The notes: generated from the letters alone by a model not told the origin. Positions 44,528 to 54,308 are shown, counted from the stretch's first letter. The stretch is 64,000 nt of DNA from Streptomyces sp. SN-593 (GCF_016756395.1 NZ_AP018365.1:124001-188000), one strand, 5' to 3'. Numbers and translations are program-made.

Positions 44528-45540
44528 CCGCCGTGCAGTTGCTGGTCGGCCTGCTCACCATCGTGGCCAACGCCTACTTCGTCGGCGCCGAGTTCTCGCT
44601 GATCTCGGTGCGCAGGGACCAGGTCGAACCGCGGGCCGAGGCGGGCGACCGCCGGGCGCGGAGCGTGCTGTGGGGCCTGGAACACGTCTCGCCGCTGCTG
44701 GCCGCCGCGCAACTGGGCGTCACGGCCTGCACCCTGGTGCTCGGCATCGTCGCCGAGCCGGCGATCGCGCACCTGCTGGAGCCGCTGTTCCACGCGGCGA
44801 GCGTGCCGGACGGCGCGGTGCACCCGGTGTCGTTCGTGATCGCGCTGTCGGTGGCCACCTACCTGCACATGCTCTTCGGGGAGATGGTGCCGAAGAACGT
44901 GGCGCTGGCCGATCCGGTGCGCTCCGCGCTACTGCTGGGCCCGCCGCTGGTCGCGCTCACCCGGGGGCTGCGCCCGCTGATCTTCGCGATCAACGCGCTC
45001 GCCAACGCCGCCCTGCACCTGGTGCGGGTGGAACCGCGCAACGAGATCGCCGCGGTGTTCTCCGACGACGAGCTGTCCCGGATGGTGGTGGACGCGGGCG
45101 CCGCCGGGTTGCTGGACGAGCGGGCGGCCGCGCGGCTGCGGGACGCCCTGGAGCTGGGACGGCGGCCGGTGGGCGGGATCGTGCTGCCGCCGGACCGGGT
45201 GGTGCGGGCCCGGCTCGGTATCACCGCGGAGGGCCTGGAGGCCCTCAGCGCCGAGTCCGGCTTCTCGCGCTTCCCGGTCGCCGACGACGACGGGCGGGTG
45301 CTGGGCTACCTCCACGTCAAGGACGCGCTCGACGCCGAGCAGCGCGACGCGCCCCTCCCCCGGTCCGCGCTGCGCCGTATCACCCGCCTCGGCGCGGCCA
45401 CGCCGCTCGACGACGCCCTCACCGCCATGCGCGCCGGCCGCGCCCACCTGGCCGCGGTCGTGGACGCCGACGGGCACGGCGTCGGCCTGGTCACGATGGA
45501 GGACGTCCTCAAGGAACTGGTGGGGCGGCGCCGTTCCTGA
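44524..45540 (+). CDS. CNNM/CBS-domain membrane protein 2
   Basis: The 338-residue paralogue has the CNNM domain (TIVANAYFVGAEFSLISVRR; LFGEMVPKNVALADP) and CBS domains (GFSRFPVADDDGRVLGYLHV; LAAVVDADGHGVGLVTMEDV) but ends before a CorC_HlyC domain. Its GTG overlaps the TGA of the first gene (GTGA), so the two are translationally coupled and may form a heteromer. This tandem arrangement is usual in actinomycetes. Confidence 0.93.
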   Translation: MTAVQLLVGLLTIVANAYFVGAEFSLISVRRDQVEPRAEAGDRRARSVLWGLEHVSPLLAAAQLGVTACTLVLGIVAEPAIAHLLEPLFHAASVPDGAVHPVSFVIALSVATYLHMLFGEMVPKNVALADPVRSALLLGPPLVALTRGLRPLIFAINALANAALHLVRVEPRNEIAAVFSDDELSRMVVDAGAAGLLDERAAARLRDALELGRRPVGGIVLPPDRVVRARLGITAEGLEALSAESGFSRFPVADDDGRVLGYLHVKDALDAEQRDAPLPRSALRRITRLGAATPLDDALTAMRAGRAHLAAVVDADGHGVGLVTMEDVLKELVGRRRS

Positions 45541-45604
45541 CCGGAGCCGGTGCCCGGTTTCCCACAGATTCCCGGCCGGCGAACACCCCGCCCGGCGAAA
45601 CCCT

Positions 45605-45655
45605 CCCGTCCGGCGGACTTTCCCGTCTGGCGGACTTTCCCGTCTGGCGGACTTT
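45605..45655. repeat. 17-bp tandem repeat upstream of ctaD
   Basis: Three units CCCGTCTGGCGGACTTT (the first with CCGG instead of CTGG) lie at 45605-45621, 45622-45638 and 45639-45655, 133 bp before ctaD and just before the relatively AT-rich TTCGACCTAACCCACTATTG. An operator array or a leader element of the ctaD promoter is possible. Confidence 0.8.
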
Positions 45656-45787
45656 TCGACCTAACCCACTATTGATCAACCCGGCTGACTTGTCGGCGCG
45701 GCCGCTTCTGCGGACGACCGGCGCCTTGGCATTCTTTCCGGACGGCCGACCACCGGTCCGTTGGGGTCGAATTCAGGGAGTGATGAC

Positions 45788-47524
45788 GTGACGGCTGGCA
45801 GCACCGCGGAGCCGGTCGGAACCGACGAGGAGTACGCGGACGAGCTTCCGGCCCGGGTGAGGCGACCGGGCAGCATCATCGCGAGTTGGGCGAGTACCAC
45901 CGACCACAAGACCATCGGCACCATGTACCTGGTCACGACATTCGTCTTCTTCCTGCTCGGCGGCGTGATGGCGCTGCTGATGCGGGCCGAACTCGCCCGC
46001 CCGGGGCTCCAGTTCCTGTCCGCCGAGCAGTACAACCAGGCGTTCACGATGCACGGCACCGTGATGCTGCTGATGTTCGCGACACCGCTGTTCGCGGGGT
46101 TCACCAATTGGATCATGCCGTTGCAGATCGGCGCGCCCGACGTGGCGTTCCCACGGCTGAACATGCTGGCCTACTGGCTCTACCTGTTCGGCTCGGTGAT
46201 CGCCGTGGGCGGTTTCCTCACCCCGCAGGGTGCGGCCGACTTCGGCTGGTTCGCCTACTCCCCGTTGTCCAGCGTGGTGAACTCCCCCGGTATCGGCGCG
46301 GACATGTGGACCATGGGGCTGGCGCTGTCGGGGTTCGGCACGATCGTCGGCGCGGTCAACTTCATCACCACCATCGTCTGCATGCGCGCCCCCGGCATGA
46401 CGATCTTCCGCATGCCGATCTTCTGCTGGAACGTGCTGCTCACCTCGCTGCTGGTGCTGTTCGCCTTCCCGGTGCTGGCGGCCGCGCTGCTGTGCCTGGA
46501 GGCCGACCGGAAGTTCGGCGCGCACGTCTTCGACGCGGCCAACGGCGGCGCCATCCTGTGGCAGCACCTCTTCTGGTTCTTCGGCCACCCGGAGGTCTAC
46601 ATCATCGCGCTGCCGTTCTTCGGGATCGTCACCGAGGTGATCCCGGTGTTCGCCCGCAAACCCATCTTCGGATACCTGGGCCTGGTCGCGGCCACGATCT
46701 CCATCGCCGGTCTGTCGGTCACGGTGTGGGCGCACCACATGTTCGTGACCGGGGCCGTGCTGCTGCCGTTCTTCTCGTTCATGACGTTCCTCATCGCGGT
46801 ACCGACCGGGGTGAAGTTCTTCAACTGGATCGGCACCATGTGGCGGGGGTCGCTCAGTTTCGAGACACCGATGCTGTGGTCCATCGGCTTCCTCGTCACC
46901 TTCCTCTTCGGCGGGCTGACCGGGGTGATCCTCGCCTCGCCGCCGCTGGACTTCCACGTGTCGGACTCGTACTTCGTGGTCGCGCACTTCCACTACGTCG
47001 TCTTCGGCACCGTGGTGTTCTCGATGTTCGCGGGCTTCCACTTCTGGTGGCCCAAGATGACGGGCAAGATGCTCGACGAGCGCCTCGGGAAGATCACCTT
47101 CTGGACGCTGTTCTTCGGGTTCCACGGCACCTTCCTGATCCAGCACTGGCTGGGCGCCGAGGGCATGCCGCGCCGCTACGCCGACTATCTCGCCGCGGAC
47201 GGGTTCACCACGCTCAACACCGTCTCCACCATCAGCTCCTTCCTGCTCGGCCTTTCGATGCTGCCCTTTCTCTACAACGTCTGGAAGACCGCGAAGTACG
47301 GGAAGAAGGTCGACGTGGACGACCCCTGGGGCTACGGCCGTTCGCTGGAATGGGCGACCTCCTGCCCGCCCCCGCGGCACAACTTCGTGACGCTGCCGCG
47401 CATCCGCTCCGAGTCCCCGGCGTTCGATCTGCACCACCCGGAGATCGCGAGCTTCGACGACACCACCAACCGCCCCGACCAGGCCGTGGTGATGGCCCCG
47501 GGCGAGAAGCACAAGCTGCAGTAG
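45788..47524 (+). CDS. ctaD: cytochrome c oxidase subunit I (orphan copy)
   Basis: The 578-residue haem-copper oxidase subunit has 12 helices and all catalytic ligands: [32 protein letters not shown] (His and cross-linked Tyr), [10 protein letters not shown] (CuB His pair) and [11 protein letters not shown] (haem ligands). It reduces oxygen and pumps protons in the membrane. GTG 45788 follows GGGAG with good spacing and is preferred to a TTG at 45761. No ctaC, ctaE or ctaF lies nearby, so this is a second, unlinked ctaD. The next gene is a small membrane-anchored protein. Confidence 0.95.
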   Translation: MTAGSTAEPVGTDEEYADELPARVRRPGSIIASWASTTDHKTIGTMYLVTTFVFFLLGGVMALLMRAELARPGLQFLSAEQYNQAFTMHGTVMLLMFATPLFAGFTNWIMPLQIGAPDVAFPRLNMLAYWLYLFGSVIAVGGFLTPQGAADFGWFAYSPLSSVVNSPGIGADMWTMGLALSGFGTIVGAVNFITTIVCMRAPGMTIFRMPIFCWNVLLTSLLVLFAFPVLAAALLCLEADRKFGAHVFDAANGGAILWQHLFWFFGHPEVYIIALPFFGIVTEVIPVFARKPIFGYLGLVAATISIAGLSVTVWAHHMFVTGAVLLPFFSFMTFLIAVPTGVKFFNWIGTMWRGSLSFETPMLWSIGFLVTFLFGGLTGVILASPPLDFHVSDSYFVVAHFHYVVFGTVVFSMFAGFHFWWPKMTGKMLDERLGKITFWTLFFGFHGTFLIQHWLGAEGMPRRYADYLAADGFTTLNTVSTISSFLLGLSMLPFLYNVWKTAKYGKKVDVDDPWGYGRSLEWATSCPPPRHNFVTLPRIRSESPAFDLHHPEIASFDDTTNRPDQAVVMAPGEKHKLQ

Positions 47525-47555
47525 GAGCCCAGGGCCGACGACCGGAGGAGCACGC

Positions 47556-47978
47556 GTGCGCACGGACAGCACGGACGGCACGGGAGACACCGACCGCACA
47601 GGTGGCACGGAGGGCGGGAACGGCACAGGAGGCGCCCGGGGCCGGCACGGCGACGACCCCTCGGGGCTGCACCGGATCGAGGGTTACCTGCTGTGGAGCG
47701 CCGAGGTGGCGCGGGCCCGCCGCGAGGCCGGCGGGTTCACCGAGCACCTGCCGTGGCTGACGACCGCCCAGCGCGAGGAGGTCGAACGGGTCTACGTCGC
47801 GGACCGGCTGCGGCTGTCCCGCGAGACGCTGCGGCGCATCGTCGACCGGGCCGCGGAACTGCGCGAGGAGTACGCCGCGCGCTACCGGGAGCTCCGGCGG
47901 CGCTGCGTGGCGGCGGCCGTGGTCGGGGGTGGGGCGGCGGCCGGCGCGCTCGGTGCCGCCGCGTACCTGGCCAGGTGA
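47556..47978 (+). CDS. small protein with C-terminal membrane helix, downstream of ctaD
   Basis: The 140-residue product starts with GTG 31 bp after ctaD, behind CCGGAGGAG. The first ~38 residues are Gly/Thr/Asp-rich repeats, the middle is charged and helical (LHRIEGYLLWSAEVARARRE; AQREEVERVYVADRLRLSRE), and the end is a hydrophobic helix (VAAAVVGGGAAAGALGAAAY). It may be an accessory or assembly factor of the orphan oxidase, judged from position only. Confidence 0.7.
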   Translation: MRTDSTDGTGDTDRTGGTEGGNGTGGARGRHGDDPSGLHRIEGYLLWSAEVARARREAGGFTEHLPWLTTAQREEVERVYVADRLRLSRETLRRIVDRAAELREEYAARYRELRRRCVAAAVVGGGAAAGALGAAAYLAR

Positions 47979-48118
47979 CCGGGGCCGGACACCCGGCCGG
48001 TTCACCGGGGCCGGACGCCGCGGCCGGGTGACCGCCACGGGAAGCCCGTCGGGCGGGCAGGGGCGGACGGGGAGGAGGGATCGGGCGGGACCCCCGCGCC
48101 GGTAGGATCGCCCCTGCC

Positions 48119-48949
48119 ATGGAGAAGCCAGCCACGTATTCCAGCCTCGTCGCCGTCGGTGACTCCTTCACCGAGGGCATGTCGGACCTGCTGCCCGACG
48201 GTTCCTACCGCGGGTGGGCGGACCTGCTCGCGGCCCGGCTCGCCGCGGCCGCCCGGGAGGCGGGCGGCGACGGCGTGCGGTACGCCAACCTCGCCGTGCG
48301 CGGCAAGCTGATCCGGCAGATCGCCGACGAGCAGGTGGACGCGGCGGCCGCGATGCGGCCGGACGTGATCACGCTGGTCGGCGGGCTCAACGACGTCCTG
48401 CGGCCCGGCTGCGACGTGGCCGAGGTGTGCCGGGTGCTGGAGAGCTGCGTGCAGCGCCTCGCGCCGGCCTGCGAGAGGCTGGTGCTGATGCGCAGCCCGA
48501 TCAGGCGCGGCCCGGTGGCCACCCGGTTCCTGCCGCGGATGGTGGAGCTGTTCGACTTCGTGGAGTCGCTGGCGGCCGCGCACGGCGCGGTCGTCGTCGA
48601 CCTGTACGGGGCGCACGTGCTGGGCGACGGCCGGATGTGGGCGGAGGACCGGCTGCACCTGACCGCGGAGGGCCACGAGCGGGTGGCCGAGGCGGTCTGG
48701 CAGGGGCTGGGCCTGCCCGCGGGCGCGGACTGGACCCGGCCGCTGCCGCCGGAGGTGCGCGCGGGCTGGGCCGCTCGCCGCATGTCGGACGCGCGCTTCA
48801 CCCGTACCCATCTGCTGCCCTGGATCGGCCGCCGGCTGACCGGACGCTCCAGCGGCGACGGGCGCAGCCCCAAGCGGGCCGAGCTGCTGCCCTACGACCT
48901 GCCGCCCGGCCTGCCGCTGCCCGGCGCGGTGCCCGGTAGCGAGGGCTGA
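48119..48949 (+). CDS. SGNH/GDSL hydrolase family protein
   Basis: The 276-residue protein has block I VAVGDSFTEGMSD (nucleophile Ser), block II in NLAVRGKLIRQ, block III GGLNDVLRP and block V DRLHLTAEGHERVAEA with the Asp and His of the triad. No signal peptide is present, so it is cytoplasmic, unlike many streptomycete SGNH lipases. The C-terminal ~60 residues are basic (TRTHLLPWIGRRLTGRSSGD). It probably cleaves an ester, but the substrate is unknown. purB follows after 40 bp. Confidence 0.9.
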   Translation: MEKPATYSSLVAVGDSFTEGMSDLLPDGSYRGWADLLAARLAAAAREAGGDGVRYANLAVRGKLIRQIADEQVDAAAAMRPDVITLVGGLNDVLRPGCDVAEVCRVLESCVQRLAPACERLVLMRSPIRRGPVATRFLPRMVELFDFVESLAAAHGAVVVDLYGAHVLGDGRMWAEDRLHLTAEGHERVAEAVWQGLGLPAGADWTRPLPPEVRAGWAARRMSDARFTRTHLLPWIGRRLTGRSSGDGRSPKRAELLPYDLPPGLPLPGAVPGSEG

Positions 48950-48989
48950 CCGCACGCGGCACCCCCCGCGACCAGTAGAATCAGCACAC

Positions 48990-50423
48990 GTGACAGCCAA
49001 GCCGCGTATCCCGAATGTCCTCGCCGGTCGCTATGCCTCAGCGGAGCTGGCCGCGCTGTGGTCGCCCGAGCAGAAGGTGGTGCTGGAGCGCCGGCTGTGG
49101 CTGGCGGTGCTGCGGGCCCAGGCGGACCTGGGCATCGAGGTGCCCCCGGGCGCGATCGCGGACTACGAACGGGTGCTGGAGCAGGTCGACCTCGACTCCA
49201 TTGCGGAGCGCGAGAAGGTCACCCGGCACGACGTGAAGGCCCGGATCGAGGAGTTCAACGCGCTCGCCGGGCACGAGCAGGTCCACAAGGGCATGACCTC
49301 GCGCGACCTGACCGAGAACGTCGAGCAGCTCCAGATCCGGCTGTCGCTGGAGCACGCGCGGGACCGTACGGTCGCGGTGCTGGCCCGGCTCGGGCAGCTT
49401 GCCGCGCAGTACGGCGAGCTGGTGGTGGCCGGCCGCTCGCACAACGTCGCGGCGCAGGCGACCACCCTCGGCAAGCGGTTCGCGACGGCGGCCGACGAGT
49501 TGCTGGTGGCGTTCGGGCGGGTCGAGGAGCTGCTGGAGCGCTACCCGCTGCGCGGCGTGAAGGGCCCGGTCGGCACCGCCCAGGACATGCTGGACCTGCT
49601 CGGCGGCGACAGCGGCAAGCTCGCCGACCTGGAGCGCAGGGTCGCCGAACACCTGGGCTTCTCCCGGGCGTTCAGCTCCGTCGGCCAGGTCTACCCGCGC
49701 TCGCTGGACTACGAGGCGGTGACCGCGCTGGTGCAGTTGGCGGCGGCGCCGTCGTCGACGGCGAAGACGATCCGGCTGATGGCCGGCCACGAACTGGTCA
49801 CCGAGGGCTTCAAGCCCGGCCAGGTCGGCTCCTCGGCGATGCCGCACAAGATGAACACGCGTTCCTGCGAGCGGGTCAACGGCCTGATGGTGGTGCTGCG
49901 CGGCTACGCCTCGATGACCGGGGAGCTGGCCGGCGACCAGTGGAACGAGGGCGACGTGTCCTGTTCGGTGGTGCGCCGGGTGGCGCTGCCCGACGCGTTC
50001 TTCGCGTTCGACGGGCTGCTGGAGACGTTCCTGACGGTGCTGGACGAGTTCGGGGTGTTCCCGGCCGTCGTGGCGCGCGAGCTGGACCGCTACCTGCCGT
50101 TCCTGGCCACCACGAAGGTCCTGATGGGCGCGGTGCGGGCCGGGGTGGGCCGGGAGGCCGCCCACGAGGCGATCAAGGAGAACGCGGTGGCGTCGGCGCT
50201 GGCGATGCGCGAGCAGGGCACCGAGCGCAACGAGTTGCTGGACCGGCTGGCCGCCGACACCCGTATCCCGCTGGACCGCGGGGCGCTGGACGCGCTGATG
50301 GCCGACCGGTTGTCGTTCACCGGTGCCGCCGCCGACCAGGTCGCGGAGGTCGCGCGCCGGGTCGAGGAGGTCGTCAAGGCCCACCCGCAGGCGGCCGCCT
50401 ACCGGCCCGGGGCGATCCTCTGA
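48990..50423 (+). CDS. purB: adenylosuccinate lyase
   Basis: The 477-residue enzyme acts twice in purine synthesis (SAICAR to AICAR and adenylosuccinate to AMP). Signatures are RYASAELAALWSPEQKVVLE at the start, NALAGHEQVHKGMTSRDLTE, GRSHNVAAQATTLGKRF and the fumarase/lyase motif VGSSAMPHKMNTRSCERVN. It starts with GTG 48990. The final TGA overlaps the start of the mug gene. Confidence 0.97.
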   Translation: MTAKPRIPNVLAGRYASAELAALWSPEQKVVLERRLWLAVLRAQADLGIEVPPGAIADYERVLEQVDLDSIAEREKVTRHDVKARIEEFNALAGHEQVHKGMTSRDLTENVEQLQIRLSLEHARDRTVAVLARLGQLAAQYGELVVAGRSHNVAAQATTLGKRFATAADELLVAFGRVEELLERYPLRGVKGPVGTAQDMLDLLGGDSGKLADLERRVAEHLGFSRAFSSVGQVYPRSLDYEAVTALVQLAAAPSSTAKTIRLMAGHELVTEGFKPGQVGSSAMPHKMNTRSCERVNGLMVVLRGYASMTGELAGDQWNEGDVSCSVVRRVALPDAFFAFDGLLETFLTVLDEFGVFPAVVARELDRYLPFLATTKVLMGAVRAGVGREAAHEAIKENAVASALAMREQGTERNELLDRLAADTRIPLDRGALDALMADRLSFTGAAADQVAEVARRVEEVVKAHPQAAAYRPGAIL

Positions 50424-51025
50424 CCCCGGAGGAGGAGGCGCAGGCCCGCACCCGCAGGCTGCCCGACATCGTCGGGCCGGGGCTGAGGGTGCTGTTCTGC
50501 GGGATCAACCCCGGGCTGCTGTCGGCGTACCGGGGCGAGCACTTCGCCCGGCCGGGCAATCGGTTCTGGCCGGCGCTGCACGCCTCGGGCTTCACCCCGC
50601 GCCGGTACGCGCCCGCCGAGCAGCACGGCGCGCTCGCGCTCGGCTTCGGGCTGACGAACCTGGCCGGGCGGGCGACCGCGCGCGCCGACGAACTGGCCGG
50701 GGAGGAGCTGGTGGCCGGCGGTGCGCGGCTGGCGGCGAAGGTCGCCCGGTACGAGCCGCGGTGGCTGGCGGTGCTGGGGGTGAGCGCCTACCGGGTGGCG
50801 TTCGCCGACCGGCACGCCGCCGTCGGCCCGCAGCAGCGCACGCTGGGCGCGACCCGCGTGTGGGTGCTGCCGAGCCCCAGCGGGCTCAACGCGCACTGGC
50901 CGCCGGCGGCGCTGGCCGCGGAGTTCGCCCGGCTGCACGCGGCTGCCTTCCCCGGTGCCCCGGGCGTGCACCCGGGCGGCGTGCACCCGGGCGACGTCAA
51001 GGGCGCGCGTCCACCGGCGGTGTGA
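50420..51025 (+). CDS. mug: mismatch-specific thymine/uracil DNA glycosylase
   Basis: The product (~201 residues) removes uracil or thymine mispaired with guanine. Motif A is VLFCGINPGLLSAYRGEHFA, and motif B is WVLPSPSGLNAHW; the FWPALHASGF segment is also typical. No ATG, GTG or TTG lies at a suitable place; the CTG at 50420 overlaps the purB stop codon (CTGA) and gives the N-terminus xTPEEEAQARTRR, so a CTG start with translational coupling is proposed. The 3' end overlaps the convergent LysR gene by 29 bp. Confidence 0.9.
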   Translation: MTPEEEAQARTRRLPDIVGPGLRVLFCGINPGLLSAYRGEHFARPGNRFWPALHASGFTPRRYAPAEQHGALALGFGLTNLAGRATARADELAGEELVAGGARLAAKVARYEPRWLAVLGVSAYRVAFADRHAAVGPQQRTLGATRVWVLPSPSGLNAHWPPAALAAEFARLHAAAFPGAPGVHPGGVHPGDVKGARPPAV

Positions 51026-51950
51026 GCAGGCGGCACGCGGCGTCCACGAAGTCCGCGACGAGCGGGCTGCCGTCATCCGCGCGGGCGGCCACGACGACCT
51101 GGCACGGCTCGATGCCGTCCACGGGCACCACCGCGAGGTCGTCGCGCTCGGCGCAGCGCCGGTCGTAGGCGGGTACCAGGGCCACCGAGCGGCCGTCCGC
51201 GACGCCTTCGAGCTTGTCCTCGAAGGTCTCCGCGAGCAGCGGGCCGAGCGGGGCCCGGGTGCCGTCGGGGTGGGGGTCGAGCCGCCAGAAGCCGGTCCAG
51301 GCCGCGGCCATGCCCGCGCAGGCGACGAGGGGTTCGCCGGCGAAGTCGTCCGGGCCGACCGACTCCTTCCCGGCCAGGCGGTGGTCCGCCGGCACCAGCA
51401 GCGCCCGCGGCTCGTCGTAGAGCACGCTGACGCGCAGGCCGTCGTCCGGGATGGGCAGCGGGGTGCGGGCGACGAGCACGTCGACCTTGCGCTCGGGCAG
51501 GGCGCGGGTCTCGTCCCAGTCCAGGTGCCGGGTGCGGACGTGGGCCCGCGGGTGGCGGCGGCGCACCTCCCGTACGGCGGCGGTGACGACGAGGTCCTCG
51601 ACGTATCCGACGGTGACGGTGTGCTGCGGCCCGGCCGAGCGGGCGGCGCGGGTCGCCTGCCCGGCGGCTTGCAGGAGGGCCTGCGCCTGCGGCAGGAAGG
51701 CCGCCCCGGCCGCGGTGAGGGCGCTGCCCTGGGTGGTGCGGTCCAGCAGCCGCACCCCGAGGGTTTCTTCCAGCCGCTGGATCTGGCGGCTGAGCGAGGG
51801 CTGGGCGATGTGCAGTTCCTGCGCGGCGCGGGCGTAGTGCAGATGCTCGGCGACGACGGTGAAGTACCGGACCAGCCGCAGGTCGAGGTCCGGGTCGGGG
51901 CCGGCCGCCTGCGGGCCGGGCGCCGTTGCGGGCTCGGTGGCATCGGTCAT
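50997..51950 (-). CDS. LysR family transcriptional regulator
   Basis: The 317-residue protein has the LysR winged helix (LRLVRYFTVVAEHLHYARAA, then LHIAQPSLSRQIQRLEETLG, residues ~24-68) and a substrate-binding domain (TVTVGYVEDLVVTAAVREVR; DVLVARTPLPIPDDGLRVSV). A Pro/Ala-rich ~20-residue lead precedes the HTH. It is divergent from the SDR gene at 52109, its probable target. Confidence 0.92.
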   Translation of the reverse strand: MTDATEPATAPGPQAAGPDPDLDLRLVRYFTVVAEHLHYARAAQELHIAQPSLSRQIQRLEETLGVRLLDRTTQGSALTAAGAAFLPQAQALLQAAGQATRAARSAGPQHTVTVGYVEDLVVTAAVREVRRRHPRAHVRTRHLDWDETRALPERKVDVLVARTPLPIPDDGLRVSVLYDEPRALLVPADHRLAGKESVGPDDFAGEPLVACAGMAAAWTGFWRLDPHPDGTRAPLGPLLAETFEDKLEGVADGRSVALVPAYDRRCAERDDLAVVPVDGIEPCQVVVAARADDGSPLVADFVDAACRLLTPPVDARP

Positions 51951-52108
51951 TCCGCCAGCGTACTCGTGATGCAGATCGCGTATGACGTGGTGCGAAACAG
52001 GTCTTGGACGCCCCCGTCCGGGCGGAGGTTGACTCGTGTCAGTCCCGCCGAGGCCGCTGCCCGGGGGACGTCGACCAGCAACCCACTCCTGAACCGAGGG
52101 TGTCCGCC

Positions 52109-52852
52109 ATGGGCAAGTACACAGGCAAGAACGTCGTGATCACCGGAGGCAGCACGGGCCTGGGCCTGGCCACCGCCCGGCTCTTCGTGGACGGGGGCGC
52201 CCGCGTCCTGATCACCGGGCGCGGCCGGGACGCGCTGGACGCGGCCCGCGCGCAGCTCGGCGACCGGGCGGTCGCGGTGCGCGGTGACGCCTCCTCGCTG
52301 CCGGACCTGGAGGCGCTGGCCGACCGGGTGAAGGCCGAACTGGGCAGCGTGGACGCCCTGTTCGCCAACGCCGGCATCAACGGCTTCGCGCCCTTCGAGG
52401 CGACCGGCGAGGAGCTGTACGACCAGCTGATGACCGTCAACGCCAAGGGGCCGTACTTCACCGTGCAGAAGCTCGCCCCGCTGCTGGCCGAGGGCAGCGG
52501 CGTGGTGCTCACCACCTCGGTGGTCAACGTGCTCGGGATGCCGACGCTGAGCGCCTACGCGGCGAGCAAGGCGGCGCTGCGCTCCATGACCCGCAGCCTG
52601 GCCCGCGAGCTGCTGCCGCGCAAGGTCCGCGTCAATGCGGTCAGCCCCGGCCCGATCGACTCGGGCATCCTGGAGAAGTCGATGCCCGCGGAGGCCGCCG
52701 AGCAGACCCGGGCGCAGATGGCCGCGCAGCTACCGATGCTGCGGGTGGGCACCCCGGACGAGGTGGCCCGGGCGGTCGCCTTCCTCGCCTTCGACGCCAC
52801 CTTCACCACCGGCGCGGAATTCCCGGTGGACGGCGGCGGCTCCCAGTTGTGA
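52109..52852 (+). CDS. short-chain dehydrogenase/reductase, LysR-linked
   Basis: The 247-residue classical SDR has NVVITGGSTGLGLATARLFV, LFANAGINGFAPFE, YAASKAALRSMTRSLARELL (YxxxK) and GTPDEVARAVAFLAFDATF with GAEFPVDGGGSQL. ATG 52109 has CCGAGGG upstream. It is typical of FabG-like oxidoreductases induced through a divergent LysR protein. Substrate unknown. Confidence 0.92.
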   Translation: MGKYTGKNVVITGGSTGLGLATARLFVDGGARVLITGRGRDALDAARAQLGDRAVAVRGDASSLPDLEALADRVKAELGSVDALFANAGINGFAPFEATGEELYDQLMTVNAKGPYFTVQKLAPLLAEGSGVVLTTSVVNVLGMPTLSAYAASKAALRSMTRSLARELLPRKVRVNAVSPGPIDSGILEKSMPAEAAEQTRAQMAAQLPMLRVGTPDEVARAVAFLAFDATFTTGAEFPVDGGGSQL

Positions 52853-53012
52853 CGGCGGCGGTCACCTGGGCGTCCGGCGCCTGGTAACTTCGCCGGACGG
52901 CGGGTCGGCGCCGCGGGGGCGCGGCGGGCGGCGGGGCGCCGGCGGCACTCGCCGCGCGGCTCCGCGCCGGGTACGATCCGCCACACACAGGTACAGGCTG
53001 GGAGGACACACC

Positions 53013-54170
53013 TTGGAGCGCCTCACCGGCGGGGACCCCTCCCTGCTCAGGCGGATCAACTCCGCGGTCGTCCTCCACGCCCTGCGCGGCGCGCAGACCC
53101 CCACCCTCACCGAGCTGGTGCACAGCACCGGGCTGTCCCGGCCCACGGTCGAGGGGGTCATCGAGGGCCTGACCGAGTCCGACCTCGTGGTCGAGGTCGC
53201 CCCGGAGCCGGGGGACACCCGCAAGCAGGGCCGCCCGGCCCGCCGCTTCCGCTTCCACGCCGAGGCGGGCCACCTGCTGGGCGTGGAGATCGGCGCCCAC
53301 CAGGTCCGGGCGGTGCTCGCCGACCTGAGCGGCCAGGTGCTCGACACGCTCGGCCACGAGGTGGCGGAGGCGGCCTGCGCCGACGACCGGATCGAGCGGG
53401 TCCGCGGCACCGTGGCGGACCTGCTGCGCCGGGCCGGCGTGGCGCGCAGCACCCTGTGGGCGGTCGGGGTGGGCAGCCCGGGCATCGTGGAGGCGGGCGG
53501 CGAGGTGCGGCTCGGCACCGCGCTGCCGGGCTGGACCGGGCTGCCGCTCGGCGAGCGGCTGCAACGCTCCTTCCGCTGCCCGGTGCTGGTGGAGAACGAC
53601 GCGAACCTGGCGGCGGTCGCCGAGCACTGGAAGGGCGCGGCGGTCGGCACCGACGACGTGGTCTTCGTGCTCGCCGGGCTGAGCCCGGGCGCCGGTTCGC
53701 TGATCGGCGGGCGGCTGCACCGCGGTTTCGGCGGCGCGGCCGGGGAGATCGGCGCACTGCACCTGCTGGGGCGCGAGGTGACGCCCGAGCACCTGCTGTC
53801 CACCACCGGCACGCCCCTGCACCCGCTGGACGAGCCCGCCGTGGAGCGGGTGTTCGCGCTGGCCCGCGAGGGGGACGTGCAGGCGAAGGACGCGGTGGAC
53901 CGGTACCTGCGGCGGCTGGTGCACGACGTGGCGGCGCTGGTGCTGGCGATCGACCCGGAGCTGGTGGTGATCGGCGGCTGGGCGGCCGGGCTGGACGGAG
54001 TGCTGGAGCCGCTGCGCGCGGAGTTGGCCCGCTACTGCCTGCGGCCGCCGAACGTGGTGCTGTCCGCGCTTGGCCAGGAGGCGATCGCCACGGGGGCGCT
54101 GCGGCTGGCGCTGGACCACGTGGAGGAGCAGTTGTTCGCGGTCGAGCAGACGTCGCTGCCCCGGCACTGA
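53013..54170 (+). CDS. ROK family transcriptional regulator
   Basis: The 385-residue protein has an N-terminal winged helix (LLRRINSAVVLHALRGAQTP, TLTELVHSTGLSRPTVEGVI) and a C-terminal ROK sugar-kinase-like domain (GVEIGAHQVRAVLADLSGQV, VLVENDANLAAVAEHWKGAA, GFGGAAGEIGALHLLG). The zinc-binding CxCGxxGC motif expected after EIG is absent. The start is TTG 53013, supported by GGAGG at 53001-53005. ROK repressors respond to sugars or sugar phosphates; the target is unknown. Confidence 0.92.
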   Translation: MERLTGGDPSLLRRINSAVVLHALRGAQTPTLTELVHSTGLSRPTVEGVIEGLTESDLVVEVAPEPGDTRKQGRPARRFRFHAEAGHLLGVEIGAHQVRAVLADLSGQVLDTLGHEVAEAACADDRIERVRGTVADLLRRAGVARSTLWAVGVGSPGIVEAGGEVRLGTALPGWTGLPLGERLQRSFRCPVLVENDANLAAVAEHWKGAAVGTDDVVFVLAGLSPGAGSLIGGRLHRGFGGAAGEIGALHLLGREVTPEHLLSTTGTPLHPLDEPAVERVFALAREGDVQAKDAVDRYLRRLVHDVAALVLAIDPELVVIGGWAAGLDGVLEPLRAELARYCLRPPNVVLSALGQEAIATGALRLALDHVEEQLFAVEQTSLPRH

Positions 54171-54222
54171 GCCCTCCGGCGGGCGGCCGCTCGAAGGGAC
54201 CGCCGCCCGCCGCCGACAGACG

Positions 54223-54264
54223 CCGCCGGCCCGCGCCCGTAGGGATACGGGAGCGGGCCGGCGG
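54223..54264. terminator. bidirectional terminator between ROK and GntR genes
   Basis: An 18-bp stem with one mismatch (arms 54223-54240 and 54247-54264) and a 6-nt AGGGAT loop lies between the convergent genes. Confidence 0.8.
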
Positions 54265-54308
54265 TGTCGGTCCGTACGGCGGCGGGCGGCGGGCGCCTGC
54301 GCGGTGGG

